NCBI GenBank assembly: GCA_031472005.1
Contig: PZJY01000005.1
Span: 2,418,001-2,482,000, forward strand
Reading direction: 5' to 3'
DNA: 64,000 nt
Origin: Tetracladium setigerum
Lineage: Eukaryota > Ascomycota > Leotiomycetes > Helotiales
Shown here: positions 1-12,000 of the stretch, one piece after another
How the letters are laid out: each line of letters starts with the position of its first letter
Numbering within the stretch: position 1 is the stretch's first letter
The notes under the pieces: model-generated
Seen by the model: the letters and a program-made list of their open reading frames with translations, nothing else
The model's database searches: none
What the model was told of the DNA's origin: nothing
Program-made: the position numbers and the translations under genes

Positions 1-1162
1 TTGTCAATCACATGGAAGATGAACGAACCCAAGCGGCACTGAATAGCATCTTCGCAATGGAGAGTGCACGACGTTGTGTCAACGGAACCTTTTCGCTCTC
101 TCTGTTCCAGATCCTGTTAGCCACATGTTTCAATGAATGTAGTGACCAACGAGATAAGATTTATGCGGTTCTAGGCTTAGCAAAGGATTGGCAAGATAAA
201 GGGGGCCTTGATCCAGACTACAACCCAAGCACAACCCCAGAGGATGTGTTTCAGAGATTTGCGATGTGGGATGTCAAGAAAAACAGCCAAATTCGGATTC
301 TGTCATGTGCCACTGCTTGCGATGAATCCTCAAATCTTCCCTCATGGGCTCCCGACTGGCGCAAAATCGAGAATCCCCAACCATTTGTGCTCTATAGCGG
401 GCGTACGATGTTCTCTGCTTCTGGAATCTTATCAGTAGAAGCCTGGTACTCAGACCATGGACGTGTACTCCACACGATGGGCGAAGTAGTCGACTCTCTT
501 GAAATTGTAGGCTCTCAACCGCAGTTCAGCAAGATAGCGGCTCTGTCGCCAACGACCGACAGAATCATGGCGCGAATCCGAGAGGCCAATACCTGGCTTT
601 CAGAATGTCATGACCAGGCTGCAGATCTCGGCGAAAGAATGTCAGATGAAAGATATGAACAGTTCTGGCGAACGATGACTTGCGGTCTCACAGGTGACGC
701 ATCTCCAGTGCCACCAGAGTACGGCACCTACTTTAAACAATACTGGGATTTCATAAAATTCGGGGTGGGCGTGATCGCTTCCGAGACTCAGTCTCTCGAT
801 GGAACTCTTGTTGTTGATGATAAAAGCAAGCTCGGCATTTCAAGTGCTCTTCTAAACTCTATTAGGAATTATCCGGATGGTATGGCGTTGGCTCATATCG
901 ACTCGAGCCTAGAGACCTGGTCCTCAAAACGTCGCTTTTGTACAACAAGTGGTGGTCGTTTAGGATGTATGCCCTCCGAGCACAGAAAGGGGATGTGGTC
1001 TGCATTTTATATGGTGGGGAGGTGCCGTACTTATTACGACCTTTGAATCCAGAATCGCCAGATCGCTATGTAGTCATAGGAGAGTGCTATGTGGATGGGA
1101 TTATGCATGGTGAAGGTTTGTCTGGGGATATTTCTCGGCTCCGACACTTTAGATTGGTGTAA
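1..1162 (+). CDS. HET-domain (heterokaryon incompatibility) protein, 3' part
   Basis: The frame is open to the left edge, so the start is missing; the ATG at 12 is only the first Met inside the window. The motif RDKIYAVLGLAKD near the left end is the hallmark of the fungal HET domain. The C-terminal block GDVVCILYGG..P.LLRP and GECYVDGIMHGEG is the usual tail of large HET proteins. HET proteins act in non-self recognition in fungi; the partner cannot be told from sequence. The frame changes at a run of four G at 989-992: before it the reading ends RRFCTTSGGRLG, after it the tail continues one frame over. One extra G would join them, so this is either a sequencing error or a real disabling frameshift. 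Translation of the second frame ends with TAA at 1160-1162. Confidence 0.85.
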
Positions 1163-1433
1163 ATATGTGAATGATGCAACTTCTCTTTGTGTTTTCTGTC
1201 AACAAGAGGAACTAGGAGGAACTAGAAGAGAAGGTAGAAAATCAAGCATACAAAGATGAGAAGGTAACGGGTGTTTATAGCGTACATAGCTGCAGATGAA
1301 ACACAGAAAACATGAGAGAATTATCTCTGTGTATATATATTTAATATTTTAAAGACAAGCAAAGAGTAATTGCTAACTACCTCAGCGTGCCTATTTTGAG
1401 CCTCAACGGTTCCTTCGTTGGGATAACCTTTGC

Positions 1434-3994
1434 TCATTTGACAAGTCTATCATCCTCTCCGTCATCATCGCTACTTCCTTCTTCTTCTTCTTCTGATGCC
1501 TCTTCACTAGACTCCTCCTCGCTCTCTTCCTCATCGGTCTCCTCCTCTTCACTCTCCTCGGAAGCAATAGGGTCTTCCGCAAGCCAGTCATCAAGCGTCT
1601 TCTCTTTCCCATTCCCAGTTAGCCCTCCGCTTCCACCGCCAGCACTCCCCCACCAAACCCATTTGTTCCCGACGGAGAAGGACCTCTAGCACCCGCATCC
1701 CTAATAGCACTATCCAATCTCTCCCCAGCTGGAATGACTCTCGTTGACTCCCCATATTCCGTCTTCCCTTCTACATCTCTTAACGATGGATCTGGTTCTT
1801 TCCCCGCCTCCACCCAATTTGGTAATTTCTCATAACGTGGCAGGCCGTGTAAACCTGCATATTCACCGAGCACTAAACTGGCCGAGCCGAGGGTGAAACC
1901 TGTTCGACCTTCAGATGGGCTGGGAGTGTGGGGCACCGGTTTAGGCGCTAAGAGCATGAGACTTGCAAGTTGGGTAGAGGATGGAACGGCGAGAAGAGCT
2001 TTATAAAGACGCGTGCGGTCTCGTAGGTCATAGGAGGTATCATATCGTGCCAGTAAAAGGATGTATTTCCAGAGAAGAACGATCGGATGGTCGGGTTTTG
2101 GTTCGGGTTGTTCGAAATTAGACTGGGAAAATTCATCGTCGCCAAAACCACCAGTGTCAACACCTGTTGAGTAGTCATGTGACGGTTCAACTTTGGGCTG
2201 AGGAGGTTCGACTGTTTGATCTGTGCGATTGAGATGATGTAAGTAGACCTTTGCTGCGAGAAGGACGATTTGCAGTTTGGCTGGTTCGGCTTCATCTGCA
2301 AAACCCTTCGTGAGGATGCGGAGAACATCTGGAGCAATATTGTTCTCGCCATCAAGGCCAGCGAATTCTCCGACGAGCCAGATTATTGATGCTCGAGCTT
2401 GGGCATTGGTTGCTGTGTCTAGATTTTTGGCAAGTCTTATGACTGTGTTGGTGTGAGCTCCTGGGTCTTGCTGGATGAGATGCCTGATCACTGTCAATGA
2501 CTCTGCTACCAAGTTTCCATCGAGACTGGTAATCTGATCTAATAGTAACCGGAGACATCGTGTCGAGGTCTTTGTGTCGCTTTGAGCGCATCTACCGATG
2601 GCTCGCACCGATTCCCGTACCAAATCTTTATCAGAGCCTCGAGAGAAGTGTTCGAACTCGTTGAGGATGAGGCTTTTGATATATGGATCGGAATGAGGGA
2701 ATATCAGGGTAAGTAGTTCGAGTTTGAGCTCCCAGACTTGCGGCGAGTCTTTAGCATGGACCAGGAAATGAGAAGCGTACTTGACGAAGGCCTTTGGCAT
2801 GGTGATACACACCGACACTATGTTGTATAATGCGATATGTTCGATATCCTGTGGCCCGCGGAGAAGTGCTATCAATGGTCCAATAGAAGAGCTGATATAG
2901 TCTTCAGTTCCGAGATTAAGGTAGCATCGAGTGACCGCGACCACGACTGCTGAGTTCCTGCTTTGTAGCAGTGGTTTGATGGTTTTCAAAAGAAGTTCCA
3001 GGTCCGGATCCAGCATCTGGACCTCCTCTCCCAACTCCTCTTCCCCCCATCTTCTACATCTTCATCCCCGTAGAAACCTTTTGCCGTAGTAGTCTTCTGA
3101 AGCCTCCTTGTTCGCTTGGGGAAGCATTTCCTGGAGTATATAGTCATCAACCTCAACGTAACCAGCTGGCTCCACTCGTCCATATCGACCAACTTCTTCA
3201 CAAGCCCCTGTAATGCCTGTGCACTAAATCCAACCTCTCCGGACAAATATCCATGAATGCCTTTACCGCAGCACCTGCAACGTAGTATTGCCGATCCCCT
3301 AATAGCACCTCCAAGTATTCCAGTAGCTGTGGGAGCGTATTTGGATCCAAGGAGTAACATTTTGGTATTGCCAAAGCAGCAGCCTTTCGGACATATGGAC
3401 TCATGTCCGATAGGCCTTTCTTGATGGCCAAAGACACGATCTGACTTATGACCGGTACTCTAATTCCAGACATAGTCTTGAGCGCAAGCGCGCGAACCTG
3501 GGCATTGCCATCTGACAGGGACTTTTGTATGGTATTGATGGAGAGTAAGGCAAGGTCGGGTTCGGCTTCGGCATGGGCGAGGAGGTAGATATAAACCAAT
3601 TTCTTGATTTCGATATTGGGGGAGGCGACATTCTTGACGACCGAGGAGAAGAAGGGGAGGCATGGTTGGGAGCGGTACATTAACTGTGTTTCTTGGTTAG
3701 CACAACGTTGTCCACCCAGGGGCCGAGACGGCGGGAACATACAGAGATGACCTTTCTCAATCCATCCAGTACCTCCCTATCATTGCGGCTATCTAGTAGC
3801 TTCTTGACCTGTGCCGTTGAGAGAGGTCTGGTGCTTCCGCTCCGTGAGTTTCTGGCTGATTGGGCGGCGTCAAGGGTAAGCTCTCGCGCTGGCAGGAGAC
3901 TTCATTTAGTACGCAGATTCATCAAAGTAAATAGGGCATAGAAGATTAACGCACCGCTTTCCAGCAAGCTGGATATCTTAGATATGGACTCCAT
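1434..3994 (-). CDS. APL6: AP-3 complex subunit beta (beta-3 adaptin)
   Basis: Large subunit of the AP-3 clathrin-adaptor-like complex, which carries cargo from the Golgi or endosome to the vacuole. Exons are 3955-3994, 3743-3888 and 1434-3683; introns 3889-3954 (GTGCGT, TACTAAAT) and 3684-3742 (GTATGT, GCTAAC) are clean. The protein of about 810 residues opens MESISKISSLLESA. It runs through adaptin HEAT-like repeats (VVKNVASPNIEIKKLVYIYL, RKCFPKR, LLQSRNSAVVVAVTRCY) and ends in DDWLAEDP followed by an acidic Glu/Ser tail, as in beta-3 proteins. Frame breaks fall at C runs on the plus strand: 3205-3208 and 3043-3048, each explained by one missing base inside conserved blocks. A third shift near 1645-1653 is either another missing base or a 50-nt intron (1604-1653) with GCTAAC. 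It is divergent from the 4342 gene with about 350 bp between starts. Confidence 0.93.
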
Positions 3995-4341
3995 GCGTGG
4001 TTGTGGAAGCTGGGGGTGGTCACGATCATGGTGACGTTAGAGGTGGAGGGGTGGCTTTTAAGCGACTGAAAGATGGCGATTTCTAGATTGCGATTGCTTC
4101 TTCTCTCTCGAGACTATCTCCATCTTTCGACGCCAGACTTGTAAAATCACATTTGACAGGCACGTCTTCTTTGGAGTAACAACCATCGAAGAGTTTGTTT
4201 TGATAGAGCATGCATTAATCTCCAGCACTAACTTGAGGAGTAATTTAACAGTCGTCCAGATAGACAAGATACCCCACCATCACCGCCATATCACATCTTT
4301 AAGAAAGGAAATCCAGTCCCATCAAACCACTCCAAACAAAG

Positions 4342-5042
4342 ATGCCTTCACCTCTAGCTCTCCTACCGGCTCTTCCTTCCGAGCTCCTCACCTACATCAT
4401 GACCTACCAAGCTTCCCCTTCCACGCTCATCATCTGTCAACTCCGCGCCAGCTTCCTCGAGTCCCTCATACAATGTGTCCCCAGGCCCCTTCCAACAATG
4501 GAGAGCCCTCTCCACGCCATCCACTACTCGTCCCAACTCTCCACCAAGTTGCAACCTCGCGGAATATCAATCTTATATTCGTGCAATCAGTTTCCCACCT
4601 GCGCGCTTACCTGTCCGTTTTCCCGCAGAAAACAGACCCACTGCTTCTTGGACACAATCCTTTACTGGTTATTTATGGATTGGTTGAGTTACACCGGAAT
4701 ACAAGTGAATGGAGTGCACAGGGGTTGGCGAATACTCTAGCTGAGGTCGTTGAGGCGGGGAACAGAAGTAAGAGAAGCTTGGTAGTGTTTGAGCAGCGGA
4801 CAATAGGTGGCGAACCTGAATACTTTCATGGAGATGAGGAGATTACGGAGGAGGAAGCGAGGGATACTCGGATGAGGGAATTGGTGAAGGGGTGGGATGA
4901 GGAAATACCAATATTGTCTGGTGGTGCGAGGAAGGGGAGGCTTGGTGAGAGTGAGGGCGGTTGGAGTGGGAGGAATGTGGAAGTGGGGAGGATTTTGGGA
5001 CGATGGTTTCATTTTGGAAAGGGAGACTGGGTTGATATCTGA
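4342..5042 (+). CDS. Unrecognised protein, about 233 residues, with one frame break
   Basis: The ATG at 4342 opens MPSPLALLPALPSELLTYI and a hydrophobic strand TLIICQLRASFLESL. The reading then moves one frame at a run of four C (4479-4482) and continues through HPLLVPTLHQVATSRN, INLIFVQ, LLVIYGLVELHRNTSEWSAQGL and VVEAGNR to the stop at 5042. With one added C the length is exactly 234 codons. Alternating short hydrophobic strands and helices look like an alpha/beta fold; a RecA-like non-catalytic protein is possible, but I see no Walker A motif and do not name it. The C-terminal third is rich in Glu, Arg and Gly. The longer open frame starting at 4200 has no coding character before 4342. Confidence 0.7.
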
Positions 5043-5174
5043 GGGAGAATAATTGAGTAAATTGCAGGTAAAAAGAGTCATTATCATTGCGCTATTCAAC
5101 AGGTATACCCAAACGCCATTCCTCCAGACCAAATAATTCCCAATTCGCTTGCTATAAACAAATAAAAAACATTC

Positions 5175-6662
5175 TCATAGCGATTGCTCCATCTCGGTGA
5201 TATACAGCTTGATGTGCGAGTCCATCTTCAAGAACTCATCATGAGCGGAGTGAATCTCATTCTCGATATTTTCTTTCAAGTCCACCATCTTTATTATCGT
5301 TAGTAAAACATCAGTTCAACGTGCAAATAAGATTCTTACCTTCTTCTCTGTCTGTTCTATTCTCACGCGTCTTCTTTCCATCTCCCTACCCTTCTCGGAT
5401 CTCTCGTCAGTGAGCTTTCTATGCACAGCTCTCAATTCTTCCATCCTCTCTTTCGCGCTCATCGCCTTTTCTTTACTCCCTGCCCTCAATTTGTCGGTTC
5501 GCTCCATCCATTTAGATAGCTGCCGTTGAAGAAGACCTTCGGTTCTCTCGACTTCTCGAACGTTGTTTCCTCGTTCTCCAAGAGCATCTCTTTGCTTGGC
5601 AATTCGGATATTCTCCTCCTCCTCCTTAGCTAGCTCCAAGGATATCTCATCCAGAAGTTTGATGCATGATGCTACATCCGTGGCAACTACAGTGAAGGTG
5701 TCTGTCGAAGTCTGAAGCCCACGAGCACGGCGATCTAGAGTATCAATGTATGATTTTTCTGAGGTTAGAGCATTACTCAACTCCGTCAACGAAGCTTGTA
5801 GTGCAGCCGGCGATTGTAAAACGTAAGGTCGAAGCTTAGCACTTTCCTGCCGAAGCGTGATCGTCTGCGCAGTCTTTTCTTCCAAAACCATAGTCATTTC
5901 TCCCTTCTTTGCCTTTACATTCTCAAATCGTCGCGTAACCTTCTCCTGGCTTTGTCGAAGTTCCAGTAATCGCTGTTTCAGTTCCTCATTCCTCCTGACT
6001 TTCTCCTGCACATGAGCCTCCATTGCCTTTCGATTGCGCTGCATCTCATCCAGTCGCGCCTCCATATCTTGATTTTCCATGTACAGTGTCTCAATTCTTG
6101 CCTTGGTCGTTTCCGCTTTGTTGAAATGCTCGTCGATTACCACCGTTTGACTCTCTCGGAATCGGACAAAGTTGATAATGTACGAGAAGATCTTAACCAA
6201 TCGATCGTGTGTCGGCTTGTATAGATCCTGGAATGAGAAATCTGCAATCCCACACTCAATCAACAGCTTGCGCAGGCTGATATAAAATCCCATCAGGTTT
6301 CTTGTTTCACCTGGAATCAAATCGTGGTACTCTCCGCAAACATCTTCTGCCGCAGCACGCATCGCAGGATCAACGGTCTCGCGCGTTGCGTTCATGAGGA
6401 GTTCCGCGAACCATTCGAAGATCATTTGGATTTGGAGAGGGTTGGGTTTCTGGAGATCTGCTACGCTGAATGGGACACCTATATCGCTGATGCAGCCAGC
6501 AATTTCTTTGTCGGGCTGTAGCTGTCAGTGTGGTCCTAGGAGGGGATTTGGTGGAGGGGCATTACCAGGCGCATGAACGAATCGCTTTCTTCCTCCTTTT
6601 TTTTCCTCCGCGATTTTGCTGCTGCGAACTAGGAACCATGCTCATTCGGGATTGTAAGACAT
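5175..6662 (-). CDS. NUF2: Kinetochore protein NUF2 (NDC80 complex)
   Basis: Part of the NDC80 complex that joins kinetochores to spindle microtubules. Exons are 6566-6662, 5340-6515 and 5175-5288. Introns are 6516-6565 (GTAATG, CTGAC) and 5289-5339 (GTAAGA, TACTAAC). The product of about 462 residues has the family's usual length. It starts MSYNP, has the N-terminal calponin-homology-like head (PDKEIAGCISDIGVPFSVAD, PNPLQIQMIFEWFAELL), and then a long coiled coil rich in Glu, Arg and Gln to the end (ITEMEQSL). Two breaks lie in exon 1: a run of three G at 6648-6650 and a run of eight T at 6597-6604, each one base short on the minus-strand reading. With both added, the length is a whole number of codons. 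Confidence 0.93.
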
Positions 6663-7836
6663 TGTGAATTTGACAAGTTGTTGTGCGTGAGTGTGGTGAA
6701 GTTTGGAAGGGGATAAATGTTTTGTTGACTTCTGGATTGCGAAGTAAACAAAAGACGTGTGCCAATCCGCCAAGCGTTGCTGCCAAGAAATGCTTCGTTG
6801 GTCACGGGCATTTCGCAGGAAGAAGGCCAAAATTCACAACGACTGTCAAACTTGTTATCCACAAGCCTTATGTCTACCCAAACACATCCTTCGTCAAGCC
6901 AGGATTTCTCGCGGTGGGTGCTTTGCCCAATATACCTGTCCATTTTTCCCCTTCATCAATACAACCTGTGAATTATCACGTGATATGGATTTCAAATGGG
7001 AGTCTTCTTTCTGGTCCAAGTCCCACGAGTGCAAGTCGCAAGTACAACAGATGAAAATCTCTGTGTAGTATTGTTTACATTGTTTTTCTTATAATGATAC
7101 TAGTCAAGCCCATTAGCATTCGAATTGCATTAAGAGAATCATCGAGCTTTCGAATTCACCGTCTATCTCGCTTCTCTCCCAACGCCAAAGTCATAAGGCG
7201 CACCCACTTCTCAACCTTTCATCTCACTCGCCCTCGTCTCATTCGGGAGCTTCCTTGCAGAGAACGTTGTCTCCTTTCCTGCTGGATGCTGCAGCTCTGC
7301 ACACCCTCAGGCCGGAATACAGTAATACTCAACTGTACAGTAGTGGTCTCCTGCTCTTGAATCCAAGTTCGTGTGACGAGGGAACTGATCGACGTTGGCC
7401 CAACCGCATTCTGTCTTCTCGATTCCAACGACATGCTGTACTCACAACAAATCTTCGCTCTCCTCGAGAAATAATGATTCCTCACAGCGTTTCACACCGA
7501 CAACTCTCCTCCTTCTTGCTTTTTAACTTCCGGATGACCCCTTACTTGTATTGCGTGTGCTCTCCCCACGGCCTTCTATTTGTCACACAAGCTATCCTCG
7601 TCGTTCGGTGGGCCATTGTTGTCCCATGTTGTCCAAATGACCTGGTGAGCGCCACCAAACATTCCCCGCAATCCAGACCGAGACATCAAGTCCCCTTCAC
7701 ACCACCTCGATCGAGCACGAGATGCCCATGTACTGTAACAACAGCTCACCCTGGTAGTGCGTGCTGGATACTATACTGATATCCGAGTATACTGATATTG
7801 TTTCCTCCCTTTCTCACTCACACATTATTTCCTCAC
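6663..7836. other. Intergenic, no gene seen
   Basis: This 1.2-kb stretch lies between the divergent NUF2 start and the small gene at 7837. Open frames of 60-170 codons occur on both strands, but none has domain-like composition, splice sites or consistent codon choice. It presumably holds the NUF2 promoter and the promoter or leader of the next gene. Confidence 0.5.
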
Positions 7837-8063
7837 ATGACAATCATTTTACCTTGGTAATATAATCAATAATATGCTTGCTATGTAAGAGCTATTATTA
7901 AGTTGTTAAGTAACCTCCCACGCTTCTCCAGTCTGCAGCTCCACAATCAAAAAGTTCTGCATCCCGACTCTTTGAGCGATGGGGACCCACCGACTACATG
8001 CGAGACTATCTCGCTGCAGCCCATCGTCGCTACCAGAAGAAGAGCCCCCCGCCTTTCGAGTAG
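7837..8063 (+). CDS. Very small two-exon protein, about 50 residues, unrecognised
   Basis: Exon 2 (7932-8063) reads from an acceptor CTCCAG as 43 codons with a very protein-like end: SASRLFERWGPTDYMRDY, then AAAHRRYQKKSPPPFE and stop. Exon 1 would be the ATG at 7837 through 7856 (MTII...) with donor GTAATA and an intron of 75 nt (7857-7931). The junction is one base out of phase; one extra T or C in exon 1 (TTTTACC) fixes it and gives 51 codons. Charged, with aromatic residues and a basic patch; a small mitochondrial or membrane-complex subunit is conceivable but unproven. Exon 2 is better supported than exon 1. Confidence 0.45.
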
Positions 8064-9062
8064 TATCTCTTACTCACTCTTGTACCTGACAGGCCCTCGC
8101 TCTGGGAAAGTATATGAACCAACAAAACTCTGTCTGGTGATCGACTGCTGTCTTGGGAAATCCTCGTACAACTAATAACCTTAACTGCAGCAACGCAACA
8201 ACAACGGAGCAAAACTTTAGTCCAACTTCCTGGAACCTGCATGCTTTTTTCAATCTCAGATCGCCCATGTCCGAGGAAATAGGAACTGCCATGACATGAT
8301 CTCCCAAGTCCGGATTTTAACCAGCTATCGTTACTACTCTCTCCACTCTCCTTACTTCAACCTCACCTCCCAAGACTAGGGTTGTATACTATTGCCTACC
8401 TACCTACTCATCACTGAGTATTGGGCAATAATCCGATACTTAGCTCTCCTCTTCGTGGTCCACCAGAAAAGAAATGCGCCAGCGAGTCGTGAAACTCTTG
8501 TAACTAACTGACCCGGCTTTCCGAGAGACGTGGTGGACGTCATGAAATCAAGATGCTTCCCCCGCCGGAAGCATCTACGGGAGCAAGTCAAACCACAATA
8601 GAGCACCCGAGTGCGAGGAACTCTTCTTATTCGGCCACACCTGTCGTTAGGGAAAATTGAGTTATTAATGATGAGATCACATTTGTCTTTAAGGGCGTGG
8701 GGGGCTCTTTAAACATGCCTGCTTAGAGCGCCATGCTGACTGCGGGGCAATATGAGTCCAATCCATTGTCCATTTCAGGTACCACTAAGAGAGTATTCAA
8801 GCTATTCTCATACCCCGTTGCCACTTGATGTCCAACCCAGGCTTGATAATCCCGCCCTCGGAATGGGGCGTTCTGCATTCCAGATGGCCCTCCATCGGGT
8901 TCTGAAGCCTTGTTTAACGGCAAACCAGGTCGAGGGACCTAGATTCCATTCTTTATTCTCGCCGCTACTCTGCGTGCTACTACCTACTTATACTTGATCA
9001 TTCTCGCCACTTCCTTTTCAGGAATCTTCACCGACCATTCAGTCCACGAGCTTCCTTCAAAC
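8064..9062. other. Intergenic, upstream of EGT1
   Basis: About 1 kb without a supportable gene. Short open frames on both strands lack any recognisable motif. The stretch just before 9063 is the likely EGT1 leader. Confidence 0.5.
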
Positions 9063-12000
9063 ATGACGATCCCCAGTGCCTCGAACGAAGCCTCGGAATT
9101 TACTGGAGGGAAGACGTTACATTCCTTCCAGAAGCACAAGGAAATTCACAACAACCCAAAGATTGATATCATTGACATACGCCATGATGGAGTTGAGATC
9201 AACCTCAGAGATGAAATTCTCGATTCTTTGAAGCTCCAAACGGGCTTGAAAACAATGCCCACGCTTCTTCTTTACGATGAACGAGGTCTGCAGTTATTTG
9301 AAGAGGTGGGCAATCTTGGCATGTGATGAACATCAATTACGAAGACATTTTAACATATTGTACAGATTACATATTTGGATGAATATTACCTCACCAATGC
9401 CGAAATTAACGTTCTCGAGAGATCAGCGGACGAGATCGCAAAGTCCATACCTTCTCGCTCAATGGTGGTTGAGCTGGGAAGCGGGTGGGTTGCTGAATGC
9501 CGAAATTTTCTCCTGCCTCAGAACTGACACCAAACAGAAATTTGAGGAAGGTCAGCATTTTACTCGGTGCTTTGGACAGAGCAGGCAAGGACATAGACTA
9601 TTACGCACTAGATTTGTCCCTGACGGAGCTCAAACGAACACTTGAACAAGTCCCCGCTTTCCGGCATGTCAAGTGTCACGGGCTCCATGGAACGTACGAT
9701 GATGGTCTGGACTGGCTCAAACTTCCAGAAAACAGTTTTAGGCCAAAGTGTGTCATGTCACTAGGCTCAAGCATAGGTAGGTACTATTCGTGTCTTTACA
9801 ATACGAAGAATGTGCTAATGTAAAACTACTAGCCAATTTTTCCCGCACAGAGGCTGCCGAATTTTTGAAAGGGTTCCAAGAGGCTCTGCAAACATCAGAC
9901 AGCATGCTTATTGCGGTGGACGGAACGAATGATCCAGGAAAAGTATAGTATGTTCCAGTAATCATCCTTCGAGAATGCAGAACTGACCATTACTTTAGTC
10001 ATGCTTACAATGGTGAGCTTTCAATTGGACTGGGTGTACATTTGTGGAATTTTGACTAACATTTCAAGTAAGATCGAGAGGGGACTACTCACAGGTATTT
10101 GAATTTTCAGATGCACGTGTCTCGTTTTGCTTACACGACCTACAGATTTGTGCTCAATGGTTTAAGTCATGCAAACGAAATTCTTGGAAAGACTGTGTTT
10201 GAGCTTAGCGACTGGAAAGTCATAGGCGAATACGTTCATGATGAGGAAGGAGGCCGACACCAAGCCTTTTATTCTCCCATACGTGACCTTCATTTGATGG
10301 GTATTGACTTTAGGGCCGGAGAACGTATCAAAGTTGAGCAAAGCTTGAAGTTTTCCATGGAGGAGACCCAGCAAATCTGGAAAAATTCGGGATTGGAGGA
10401 AGTTAAACGATGGTCAGCCTTGCACGATAGCTACAGTGAGTCTAATGCCATGTGCTTTTTATTTGCTTTTTGTACCGATCATACCGTGATCGGTTACATG
10501 AGATTTCTTGGGTCGTACAGACGAATGATTCGTGCCTGTCTCGTATGAGCGTACCTGGGACAAGGATCTCATGATCTCTTTTGCTGGCCTTCTTGGTATG
10601 GGTGTGGGGGTTCCTAAATACCGGGACGGGTGGTGTGACGCACGGGCCAGCATATATACTTGCTGCTTTCAAGTCAGGATGGCACCAGGGTTCCTCTTCG
10701 AAGAAGCGGTGACGGTTTGAGCCATTGCATATATGCATGGCTTTCTTCAATTGGCTTCTACAAGTCTCTTTGCATCAAGAGGCTTCGCAAGTGCTAACCT
10801 TGTTTACTATCTAGACATCCACCTATTGCGAAAACAGAAGATGGACTTCAATACAGATCCTGCAGTGTATGCCGCATCGACGATTCCCAGTTTTCAAGAT
10901 TGGACAGGTCTCTGGGCTGTCTGGGATGTTGTAACGAGGCGAATGATTCCGGACGAAGAGCTACTTGGGAAGCCTATCAAGCTTCGGAATGCTTGTATTT
11001 TCTATCTTGGCCATATTCCAACATTTTTGGAAATTCAACTCAACAAGGTCTCAAGTCTTCCTCCTTGTGAGCCAACACATTACCCAAAGATCTTTGAACG
11101 GGGAATTGATCCAGATGTCGATGACCCGGAGATCTGCCACCAGCATTCAGAAGTTCCAGAGGAGTGGCCTGCACTTCATGAGATTCTTGCGTTTCAAGGT
11201 CAAGTTCGGTCCAAAGTTAAGAGCCTTTACGATGGCAGACAGATTCCTCGTGACATAGGTCGTGCTCTCTGGATTGGTTTTGAACATGAAGCTATGCACC
11301 TAGAGACCCTTCTCTATATGCTCCTGCAGAGCGACAAGACACTACCCCCAACCCTCACAGTCCCAGATTTTGAAGGCGAAGCAAAAAAGGCACAGGCAGC
11401 GCGAGTGCCCAATGAATGGTTCAAAATCCCACAACGAGCGATTAAAATTGGAATGGATGACCCCGAAAACAACACTGGGGAGATCGACATTTCGGATGGT
11501 AGGTTCATACGTTGTGTGAGAAATTGCAGCTAACCACAAGAATAGGGATAACGAGAAGCCAAGCCGAATTGTTGAAGTCCACTCGTTTGAGGCTAAAGGA
11601 CGGCCAATTACAAATGAAGAGGTTTGCACTACTGGTATATTTTATCGGGTTCTCTAACTTGTAGTCAGTATGCTCATTATCTCGAACAAACTCATACTTC
11701 CAAGCTTCCATCTTCCTGGGTTGACCTGGCTGCTAACGACAGCCACATGAACGGTTTCTCGAATGGGGGGCCTCACAAGTACACAAATGGTTACTCCAAC
11801 GGAAACGGTTCCCAGGCCCGTTTGACAAAGGCTTATCTGGAAAATAAAGCTGTCCGTACTGTTTATGGACTCATTCCGTTGAAGTATACATTGGACTGGC
11901 CGGTATTTGCCTCGTACGATGAGTTGGCAGGTTGTGCAGCCTGGATGGGGGGCAGAATTCCCACAGCTGAAGAGGCAAGGAGTATTTATAATTATGCCGA

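Noticed and set aside
1387..1689. Ser-rich plus-strand frame of 100 codons
   Set aside because: It is the antisense of the acidic Glu/Asp tail of AP-3 beta.
4200..4341. In-frame extension of the 4342 gene to an ATG at 4200
   Set aside because: The extension lies in the other frame from the real start and reads as chance His/Ser/Thr-rich sequence; MPSPLALLP at 4342 is the natural beginning.
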